Part shown: piece after piece, positions 1 through 5,328 of the stretch
Position numbering within the stretch: the first letter of the stretch is position 1
Layout: each line of letters starts with the position of its first letter
NCBI GenBank assembly: GCA_016208805.1
Contig: JACQXL010000259.1
Span: 1 to 6,830, forward strand
Length of the DNA: 6,830 bases
Source: Planctomycetota bacterium
GTDB taxonomy: Bacteria > Planctomycetota > MHYJ01 > JACQXL01
Reading direction: 5' to 3'
The notes under the pieces: generated by a model
What the model saw: only the letters and a program-made list of their open reading frames with translations
Told to the model about the DNA's origin: nothing
The model's database searches: none
Translations under genes and position numbers: made by a program

Positions 1-1360
1 AATAGTATTCTTCGCCGTTTTGGCCGTAGATTTCAGGTAATCGGGACATTACGATAAAAGGATATTCTAATTTTCTGACTGTGCGGCCGGATGCTTGCAG
101 CGGTCCTTTAATGCTTATGGGCTTTTCAAGAGTTGGCAGAGATGATGTAGCCGTTGGACTGGGACTGGATTTTGGAGGCGGCGCAGGCGGTGGATTAGAT
201 TTTTGCCTTTCTTTCTCTTTCTCTTGTTCCTTGACGGCTTTGGCCCACTCGTCTATTTTTTGTTGAGCCTCTTCTTTAGAACGGGCTGTAACTGCAATAT
301 AGCCCGGGACTTCTTTTTTAGGCGGTGCGGGTTTTGTTTCCGGTTGTGGTGGCGTGGCCGGTGTTGGTTCCACCGGTTCAGCGGTCGCGACCGCTGTTGG
401 TGTACCGCCCATAATAAGTTCCACTAATTGGCCGCCTCTCTCACACCTTACATTAGATGTTAGATTGAATGGTCCACCCCATATAAGAACCGTTGGTTCA
501 GTCTGGCTTTCAGTTACGGTGAATTCAGCGCCGCCCCTGGCGCAGATTCGTTTGCCGAACGAGGCAAAAATAAGGTTATATTCCCCGACCGGTATGGAAA
601 CTGTTTTTGGTTGTACGGGGATATCCAGATAGATTTCACTTGCCTGTTGCCGAATAATCAGATGGTCCAGTTTTGGTTTTTCCCAGTTCAATCCACTTTT
701 GACATCCACCAAACCGATGGGACCACTATATTCCTTAAATTTTATCAGATTGCCTGCTTCGCCAACATCTAATTCATAAAACTTATCTTTGATAGAAACA
801 AGAGATGAAAGTAATCCAGCCGATTTATTAGAACTCCCAATCAGCAAGGCATCTTTGCCGTAGTCATTATATTTGCCGTTATTATTGTCATCAATAAGGA
901 TAACGGTTTCGCCGGCGACCTTGCCTCTCATAAAGCCGCCTCGTTGATAATGCCATGAATATTTTGTCTTGTCGTCAACAGATGTGCTTATCATCCAGAC
1001 TCTGATGCGATAAAAAATGCTTATTTTATCATATGTTAGTTTATAATCTATGAAGTCCTCTTTCTGTTTTATATCTTTCTCGTGAGAACCATTGCCATCA
1101 ACATCAAGTTTAAGATTTTTCCTGTCAACCATACATACAAAGCCCATGGGGTCTTTTGGATTTGGCAAGGTGATATAATTATTTTTATCCGTAATCTCTC
1201 CTGTTTGAGGATAAATAGTAACGATGTTCTTGAGGGTATTCCAATCCGTGGAATAAGTCATTTTATATTCCTTCCACTCGGTTCCGTTGGGTTCTTCGGA
1301 GTAGATAATCGTATAAGTGATGACGATAATTAATGATAAAATAATGATTCTGCTTTTCAT
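1..1360 (-). CDS. Exported Pro-rich protein with acidic loops, paralog B (partial, 3' end beyond window)
   Basis: I do not recognise a named family. The open frame starts at ATG 1360-1358 and gives 453 codons with no stop before the left edge. An N-terminal hydrophobic stretch (residues 4-20) followed by SEEPNG looks like a signal peptide. The globular part (about 25-315) aligns throughout with the upstream gene: shared blocks include EYKMTYSTDW (31-40), LPNPKD, QRGGF (139-143), GKVAGE, VILIDDNNNG (153-162) and YLDIPVQPK. Two acidic loops, D86-V-D88-G-N90-G and D157/D158/N159/N161/G162 to D170, resemble EF-hand-type Ca-binding loops. A Pro-rich linker (about 328-349) leads to a charged helix (360-388, rich in K/E/Q), a second Pro/Ser linker (390-403), then a C-terminal domain starting near 430 whose last 50 or so residues are missing if it matches the paralog. 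It starts 20 bp after the upstream stop, so co-transcription is likely. Export and paralogy are well supported; function is unknown. Confidence 0.88.
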   Translation of the reverse strand, partial: MKSRIIILSLIIVITYTIIYSEEPNGTEWKEYKMTYSTDWNTLKNIVTIYPQTGEITDKNNYITLPNPKDPMGFVCMVDRKNLKLDVDGNGSHEKDIKQKEDFIDYKLTYDKISIFYRIRVWMISTSVDDKTKYSWHYQRGGFMRGKVAGETVILIDDNNNGKYNDYGKDALLIGSSNKSAGLLSSLVSIKDKFYELDVGEAGNLIKFKEYSGPIGLVDVKSGLNWEKPKLDHLIIRQQASEIYLDIPVQPKTVSIPVGEYNLIFASFGKRICARGGAEFTVTESQTEPTVLIWGGPFNLTSNVRCERGGQLVELIMGGTPTAVATAEPVEPTPATPPQPETKPAPPKKEVPGYIAVTARSKEEAQQKIDEWAKAVKEQEKEKERQKSNPPPAPPPKSSPSPTATSSLPTLEKPISIKGPLQASGRTVRKLEYPFIVMSRLPEIYGQNGEEYY

Positions 1361-1366
1361 AATTTA

Positions 1367-1372
1367 TTCCTT
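1367..1372 (-). promoter_or_regulatory. Shine-Dalgarno for paralog B
   Basis: On the minus strand the bases read AAGGAA, six bases before ATG 1360-1358. The spacing and match support this start and independent translation of the second gene of the pair. Confidence 0.7.
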
Positions 1373-1380
1373 AAGGGTTG

Positions 1381-2829
1381 TTAAAATATTACTTCTATAT
1401 CATACTCATAGGATAAATCACCGAATATCTGGCTCTGGAGAGATACTTTTACTGTTACCAGCCCCCGATAATCGGAAATGGGGCAGTGATAGGGTCCCCA
1501 CTGGGCCGGTGAATTTGTTGTCTTTCTCTGTTGCCACTTTTCTAAACTAAGATTTCCTGTTTTGTTACCGTAAATTGAGGGTAATTCAGATATGGTTATA
1601 AATGGGCATTCTAATGTGCGCTCTTGACGAAGTTCTGCGCCGCCCTTGGGTTTTTGGGGTGGTGGTGCGGCTGGCGGTGGAGGGGATATCTTATCAAGTT
1701 TTTCAATAATTCTTTTATCGCCGGTTTTTTCGGCAAGTTTACGTAATGCTTCTAACCCTTCAGGTGTCGGGCCACTGGTAAGGGCAGCAGGATTTGGCGA
1801 GCCGTCCGGCCGTGCCGGTGGGGGTGATGACGGTGGCGTAGGTTCCGGCTCGGCCTGCGCTGGTGCAGCCACAGAACTTTCTGCAATTGTTTCCGTCACC
1901 GAACCGCCTTTTGTGCAATTAGGGTTAGCCAACAGATTGAAAGGCATTCCCCATTTCAACGTGCTCGTAATATCTTTGTCTTCAACTACCGGCAGATATT
2001 TATCGCCGCCTTTCACCTTGATTCGTTTGCCCAGTGATGCATAAAAGAGTTTATATTTGCCGACCGGTATGGCAAAGGTCTTGGGCTGGAGCGGGATGTC
2101 CAGATAAATATCATTATCCATCTGTTGCAGGATGACCTTATCTGGTTTTAGTTTGTCATGTTTCCATCCGTTTTTAACATCCACCTGGCCGGTCAGCCCG
2201 GTGTATTCCTTGAGTTTGATTTTCTCGCCGGATGTCTCAATCTCTACTTCATAAAACTTGCCTTTGATAGAAACCATCTGTGAAAGCAGGTTTGCCTGTT
2301 TGCTATTGCCGATGACCAGCGCGTCCTGGCCGTAGTCGTTATAAGAGCCGTTGTTGTTGTCGTCAATTAGGATGACGGATTCACCGGCCACCTTGCCTTT
2401 CCAGAATCCGCCCCGCTGGTAATACCAGTTATACACCACTGTTTTATCAAACATTATTGTTGCCAACCACACCCTCAAACGATAGAGGGTTGTAGATTTG
2501 TCATAAGTTATTTTATAATCTACGAAATCTTCTTTAGTCTTTACTTCTTTTTCCGGTGTGCCATCTCCATCAACATCAAACTTAGCAACTCTCCCTGCGG
2601 CAGAAGATATAAATCCCTGATTATCTTTGGGGTTTGGCAGGGCAATATAGGTGTTGGTGATAATCTCGCCTGTTTTCGGTATGATAGTAGCAATGTTTTT
2701 AAGAATATCCCAGTCTGTAGAATATGTCATCTTGTATTCTTTCCAGGCCGGTTCCTTGTGCTCTTCGGTATAGGTAATGGTGGTGCAGATGACAATAGCC
2801 AGCGATAGGGTAATAAACATCTTTTTCAT
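1381..2829 (-). CDS. Exported Pro-rich protein with acidic loops, paralog A (482 aa)
   Basis: Complete 482-residue protein of no family I can name. Residues 1-21 (MKKMFITLSLAIVICTTITYT) form a signal peptide. C15 is not in a canonical lipobox. The body (about 25-310) is predicted beta-rich. It carries two acidic loops: D85-V-D87-G-D89-G, and the run D156, D157, N158, N159, N160, G161 with N164 and D169. Both resemble Ca-binding loops of EF-hand/dockerin type, though the flanking helices are not evident. A stretch near 246-274 (IPLQPK, IPVGKY) recalls the small beta-sandwich repeats of envelope proteins; that is only a resemblance. A Pro/Ala/Ser linker (320-345), a short helical segment (355-381) and a second linker (383-395) lead to a C-terminal domain (about 405-482) with C408 and C449. 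The start is fixed by a good Shine-Dalgarno. It lies 70 bp after the lytic transglycosylase and 20 bp before its paralog. Function is unknown. Confidence 0.9.
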   Translation of the reverse strand: MKKMFITLSLAIVICTTITYTEEHKEPAWKEYKMTYSTDWDILKNIATIIPKTGEIITNTYIALPNPKDNQGFISSAAGRVAKFDVDGDGTPEKEVKTKEDFVDYKITYDKSTTLYRLRVWLATIMFDKTVVYNWYYQRGGFWKGKVAGESVILIDDNNNGSYNDYGQDALVIGNSKQANLLSQMVSIKGKFYEVEIETSGEKIKLKEYTGLTGQVDVKNGWKHDKLKPDKVILQQMDNDIYLDIPLQPKTFAIPVGKYKLFYASLGKRIKVKGGDKYLPVVEDKDITSTLKWGMPFNLLANPNCTKGGSVTETIAESSVAAPAQAEPEPTPPSSPPPARPDGSPNPAALTSGPTPEGLEALRKLAEKTGDKRIIEKLDKISPPPPAAPPPQKPKGGAELRQERTLECPFITISELPSIYGNKTGNLSLEKWQQRKTTNSPAQWGPYHCPISDYRGLVTVKVSLQSQIFGDLSYEYDIEVIF

Positions 2830-2835
2830 AGGTTA

Positions 2836-2841
2836 CTCCTT
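2836..2841 (-). promoter_or_regulatory. Shine-Dalgarno for paralog A
   Basis: The minus strand reads AAGGAG, six bases before ATG 2829-2827. This is the strongest ribosome-binding site in the window and contrasts with the genes at 3385, 5215, 5329 and 6077, which have none that is obvious. Confidence 0.8.
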
Positions 2842-2849
2842 ACCTTACC

Positions 2850-2918
2850 GCGAAGGCACGAAAGGACTAAAACACTAAATTATCGTTTTCGTGCTTTCGC
2901 TATTTCGTGGTTTCGTGG
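2850..2918. repeat. Inverted array of 8-bp CGAAA-type units
   Basis: Four consecutive 8-base units on the plus strand (CGAAGGCA, CGAAAGGA, CTAAAACA, CTAAATTA, 2851-2882) are followed after four bases by four units in the opposite orientation (TTTCGTGC, TTTCGCTA, TTTCGTGG, TTTCGTGG, 2887-2918). The outer left arm 2850-2863 pairs with 2887-2900 over 14 positions with one G-T mismatch, so the array can fold into a hairpin. It fills the gap between the lytic transglycosylase and paralog A and supplies the last codons and TAG stop of the former. Confidence 0.75.
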
Positions 2919-3385
2919 TTAAAGGTTACTTCCTGTTTAATATTCTTTACTCTCTGGAGATATTCCAGTGTGAACGGCGGCACCTGGTTATTGAGATACT
3001 TGGTGATGCCGCAGTTATAGGCGCAAATCACGGCCTCTTCGCTCTTGAGCCGCTCGGCCAGATAGGTCAGATAGGTCTTGCCGACAATAATATTCTTGGC
3101 CCGGTCAAAGCCGTCCGTATTGAAATCCCATTTGACCTTGAGCAGTTTCTTGCAGGCCCAGTTCCATGTGTTGCGCCTGATTTGCATCAGCCCGCGTTCG
3201 CCTTTTCTGCCCCGGCAGTTGACTTTGCCGTCGCTTTCCACATGGATAAGCGCCCGGGCTAACTCGTCAATATCTATGACCGGCCCGGATTGCTCCAACG
3301 GCGTGACCGCTTGGTCTGATAATATATACGCACCGGCCATAATAACCCCAACAGCCAGAAATAACGTGAGTAATAGATATTTCAT
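2900..3385 (-). CDS. Small membrane-anchored SLT-family lytic transglycosylase (161 aa)
   Basis: Likely a murein lytic transglycosylase, cleaving the MurNAc-GlcNAc bond of peptidoglycan with formation of a 1,6-anhydro end, on the outer face of the inner membrane. Residues 1-22 are a single hydrophobic segment (signal anchor or signal peptide). The SLT domain (Pfam family SLT) fills about 38-135: the catalytic Glu is E50 in IHVESDG, followed by GERGLMQI (62-69), the helix with VGKTYLTYLAERL (101-113) and AYNCG (122-126). Spacing of these motifs is normal, so it should be active, but there is little beyond the catalytic core and no LysM or other wall-binding domain. The frame is open upstream to 3610, but that extension crosses palindromic repeats and lacks any family similarity. 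ATG 3385 places the hydrophobic segment at the N-terminus and sits just after a good promoter. The tail HETTK and the TAG stop come from the 8-bp repeat array. It follows murJ on the same strand. Confidence 0.88.
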   Translation of the reverse strand: MKYLLLTLFLAVGVIMAGAYILSDQAVTPLEQSGPVIDIDELARALIHVESDGKVNCRGRKGERGLMQIRRNTWNWACKKLLKVKWDFNTDGFDRAKNIIVGKTYLTYLAERLKSEEAVICAYNCGITKYLNNQVPPFTLEYLQRVKNIKQEVTFNHETTK

Positions 3386-3394
3386 ATACAGATT

Positions 3395-3423
3395 AAGATA
3401 GCAAATAGGCCGGATTTTGTCAA
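3395..3423 (-). promoter_or_regulatory. Sigma70-like promoter of the lytic transglycosylase gene
   Basis: On the minus strand a perfect TTGACA (3423-3418) is followed by 17 bases and TATCTT (3400-3395, four of six matches to TATAAT). Nine bases separate the -10 from ATG 3385, so transcription would begin only one to three bases before the start codon. No Shine-Dalgarno is present, which fits a leaderless or nearly leaderless mRNA. Inferred from sequence only. Confidence 0.6.
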
Positions 3424-3448
3424 TAGTAATTTCCGAAAATTCTATAAG

Positions 3449-3490
3449 TAAGCGGATTAAACGGATAAAACAGATTTTCCGTTTAATCAG
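3449..3490. repeat. 9-bp-period repeat, copy 1, with 10-bp hairpin
   Basis: Three 9-base units follow one another from 3453: CGGATTAAA, CGGATAAAA, CAGATTTTC. GATTAAACGG (3455-3464) pairs perfectly with CCGTTTAATC (3479-3488) around a 14-base loop. The first 28 bases match 5226-5253 upstream of murJ at 25 positions, so the two sites share ancestry. The repeat lies just upstream of the transglycosylase promoter. Confidence 0.7.
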
Positions 3491-3570
3491 TACTTGGGCT
3501 GTTAGAGCAGAGCGAGTTATGGTCCATCCTAAAGGAGAATCGGCTGTACCACCTTTAGGGCAGCCCAGTA
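3491..3570. repeat. Nested palindromic element containing copy 1 of a 45-bp dispersed repeat
   Basis: Outer arms TACTTGGGCTG (3491-3501) and CAGCCCAGTA (3561-3570) pair over 10 bp with one bulged T. Inside, CCTAAAGG (3528-3535) pairs with CCTTTAGG (3552-3559) around a 16-base loop. The segment 3519-3563 recurs at 5978-6022 with 44 of 45 bases identical. TGGT (3520-3523) could also pair with ACCA (3548-3551) in the loop, giving a possible pseudoknot. It probably belongs to a REP/MITE-like family; no coding capacity is evident. Confidence 0.75.
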
Positions 3571-3622
3571 TAGTTGGCAGTAATTCGTCCCGATGACCAT
3601 CGGGACTCAAACTGCCACACTA
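3571..3622. repeat. Long hairpin abutting the murJ stop codon
   Basis: TAGT (3571-3574) pairs with ACTA (3619-3622), TGGCAGT (3575-3581) with ACTGCCA (3611-3617), and after a 5/4-base internal loop GTCCCGATG (3587-3595) pairs with CATCGGGAC (3598-3606). It begins immediately after the murJ stop (3625-3623), so it may stabilise or end the murJ transcript. There is no U-tract on the minus strand, so it is not a standard intrinsic terminator. The core CGTCCCGATG recurs in the palindrome inside fmt. Confidence 0.8.
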
Positions 3623-5215
3623 TTAAATCCGTTTACTAAAGATAATTCGGAAGGTTTCCTTGAGGAATTTGCGGTGGAATAGATAGGCCAGAACCAGATA
3701 CAGCAGAGCCCCCAGCAGGGTTATCCCGATAATCCGCAGGGTTTCAGGTATAATTTCCGGGAATATCGGCACAAACCTGATTGCCCAATAGCACCCGATG
3801 CCCATCAGCAGACTGGAGATAATAAACGGAATCAAACTTTTGATGAACGAGATAACCAGATGAGAATCGCTGTTAGATAATTGCGCTGATTTCTTACCCA
3901 GCACGGCCAGCAGGATGAACAGGTTCAAGAACGATGAAATAGCGGTGGCTAAAGCGATGCCGCCTTCCCTGAGCGGGCCGACCAGAATCAGGTTCATGGC
4001 CAGATTGGCCGCGACCGTATAAATACCGATGCGCACCGGCGTGGTCATATCCTTGAGCGAATAGAAGGCGCGGTTGATTATCTGTACTGCGCTGTATGAC
4101 CAGATGCCGATGGAATAGAATATCAGGACGTTTGCGGTGCGTGCAATAGCCGATGCGCTAAAGGCATTGATATGAAATAGCGACGCGGGCAGGGCAGAGA
4201 ATGCCCAGTTAATCAGCGGTTCGGCCGTGACGACCAGCCCGATCGAAGCCGGCAACCCGACAAAGAGACTCAATGCCAGAATATGCTTGAGTTCACCGAG
4301 CATTCCCTTAACGTTATTCTTGGCCACATACTCGGCCAGGAACGGGAATACGGCCGTGGCCATAGAGATGCCAATCAGGGCAAAGGGGAACTGCATCAGC
4401 CGGTTGGCGAAATAGAGGGCCGAGATAGCGCCCGGTTCCGGCACGAATATCTGGGCGATAATATAATCAGCCAGCAGGTTTATCTGGAACACAGCCAGCC
4501 CGAAGATGGTCGGACCCATCAGCCGTACGACCTCGCGGAAACCGGGATGAGCAAAATTTATCTGCGGACGGTAGGTTATCTTTCGGCTGACCAGCGGCGG
4601 TATCTGGATGACTACTTCCAGAATGCCACCAATCAGGATAGCCCAGGCCATTATCAGGACTTTGTTTTCATCGGTGGTCTGGGTTAGCGATGCAATGACG
4701 AACCCGCTTATCCAGCAGATATTAAGGAATACCGAGGCCAAGGCCGGCATTGCGAAATGCTTGAGACTGTTCAAAATGGCCTGCAACAGCGCCACCAGAC
4801 ATATCAGCGGCATATACGGAATCATTATCCGCAGAAGTTTGAAGAAGATGGGCGAGAAGGAACTGTTCGGGTCTAACGGAATGACAAGCGGAACGATAAA
4901 GGTTAAAAGAATGACCAGCAGGGCAATCAGGGTCAGGAATCCGAAGAGTATCGTGATAACGATATTAATGAATCTGATGGTTTCAGAGTGCTTTTCGTTG
5001 TTAAGATAATGACTGAAGGTCGGGATGAAGGCGGCCGAGAGCGCACCTTCGCCGAACAGGCGCCGGAACAGGTTCGGTATCGTAAAGGCAAATGCAAATG
5101 CATCCCAGACCGGCCCGAAGAAACCGGTGCAGAGCATATCACGCAGGAAGCCCAGCACACGGCTTAACAGGATGCAGGCGCTGATGATTGAGGCAGAACC
5201 GATGATACGCTTCAT
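3623..5215 (-). CDS. murJ: MurJ, lipid II flippase (MviN family), 530 aa
   Basis: MurJ moves undecaprenyl-linked lipid II from the cytoplasmic to the outer face of the inner membrane for peptidoglycan synthesis. The protein is a full-length polytopic membrane protein of family-typical size, with hydrophobic segments throughout, consistent with the 14 helices of the family. The N-terminal signature is intact: SRVLGFLRD (18-26), D38 in WDAF, and PNLFRRLFGEGALSAAF (47-63). R19, R25, D38 and R52 correspond to the residues needed in E. coli MurJ (R18, R24, D39, R52). ANRLMQFP (270-277) places R272 at the position of E. coli R270, which contacts the lipid II pyrophosphate. ATG 5215 gives the expected N-terminus (MKRIIGSASI), although no clear Shine-Dalgarno precedes it. 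It heads the minus-strand block and is followed by the lytic transglycosylase after a 237-bp gap full of hairpins. The final codons (FSKRI, TAA) lie in a 16-bp sequence repeated upstream of its own start. Confidence 0.96.
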   Translation of the reverse strand: MKRIIGSASIISACILLSRVLGFLRDMLCTGFFGPVWDAFAFAFTIPNLFRRLFGEGALSAAFIPTFSHYLNNEKHSETIRFINIVITILFGFLTLIALLVILLTFIVPLVIPLDPNSSFSPIFFKLLRIMIPYMPLICLVALLQAILNSLKHFAMPALASVFLNICWISGFVIASLTQTTDENKVLIMAWAILIGGILEVVIQIPPLVSRKITYRPQINFAHPGFREVVRLMGPTIFGLAVFQINLLADYIIAQIFVPEPGAISALYFANRLMQFPFALIGISMATAVFPFLAEYVAKNNVKGMLGELKHILALSLFVGLPASIGLVVTAEPLINWAFSALPASLFHINAFSASAIARTANVLIFYSIGIWSYSAVQIINRAFYSLKDMTTPVRIGIYTVAANLAMNLILVGPLREGGIALATAISSFLNLFILLAVLGKKSAQLSNSDSHLVISFIKSLIPFIISSLLMGIGCYWAIRFVPIFPEIIPETLRIIGITLLGALLYLVLAYLFHRKFLKETFRIIFSKRI

Positions 5216-5225
5216 ATAAATCAGG

Positions 5226-5278
5226 TAAGCGAATTAAACGGATATATCAGATTAATCGGCTTAATCCGTTTACTAAAG
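5226..5278. repeat. 9-bp-period repeat, copy 2, upstream of murJ
   Basis: Five 9-base units run from 5230: CGAATTAAA, CGGATATAT, CAGATTAAT, CGGCTTAAT, CCGTTTACT. TAAACGGAT (5235-5243) pairs with ATCCGTTTA (5264-5272). The last 16 bases (5263-5278) are identical to 3626-3641 at the 3' end of murJ. The repeat forms most of the presumed murJ 5' leader and overlaps its -10 box. Confidence 0.68.
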
Positions 5279-5300
5279 CACATCCGAAATTAGTTGTCAA
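5272..5300 (-). promoter_or_regulatory. Sigma70-like promoter for murJ
   Basis: The minus strand has a perfect TTGACA (5300-5295), 17 bases, then TTTAGT (5277-5272, four of six to TATAAT). Transcription would start near 5265, giving a leader of about 50 bases made mainly of the 9-bp repeat. Its -35 overlaps the -35 of the divergent gene. Confidence 0.5.
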
Positions 5301-5322
5301 TGCAAAGAGTAATTTCTATGCT
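5294..5322 (+). promoter_or_regulatory. Sigma70-like promoter for the RluA-family gene
   Basis: TTGTCA (5294-5299, five of six to TTGACA), 17 bases, then TATGCT (5317-5322, four of six to TATAAT). Seven bases past the -10 is 5329, the A of the start codon, and no Shine-Dalgarno lies in range, so the transcript may be leaderless. Confidence 0.5.
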
Positions 5323-5328
5323 ATTAAT

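Noticed and set aside
1646..2044. 132-residue plus-strand frame rich in Gly
   Set aside because: It is the antisense shadow of the Pro-rich linkers of paralog A, with no Shine-Dalgarno or family signal.
2772..2829. Lipoprotein signal in paralog A (Cys at residue 15)
   Set aside because: IVIC lacks the small residue required before the Cys, and the Cys sits inside the hydrophobic core. An ordinary signal peptide fits better.
2842..2900. Separate promoter for the paralog pair (GATAAT on the minus strand within the 8-bp array)
   Set aside because: No acceptable -35 lies at 16-18 bases, and the hexamer is part of the repeat.
2851..2918. CRISPR array
   Set aside because: The units are 8 bp with no spacers, and there are no cas genes.
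3496..3566. tRNA-like outline (GGGCTG pairing with CAGCCC, 71 bases)
   Set aside because: There is no T-loop consensus, no proper D-arm and no anticodon stem. The inner sequence is the dispersed 45-bp repeat.
3386..3610. N-terminal extension of the transglycosylase frame by 75 residues to an upstream ATG
   Set aside because: The extension crosses all three hairpins, has no family similarity, and would bury the hydrophobic N-terminal segment and the promoter. ATG 3385 fits both.
3571..3622. Intrinsic terminator for murJ
   Set aside because: The stem is strong, but there is no run of U after it on the minus strand. It is listed as a repeat/hairpin instead.
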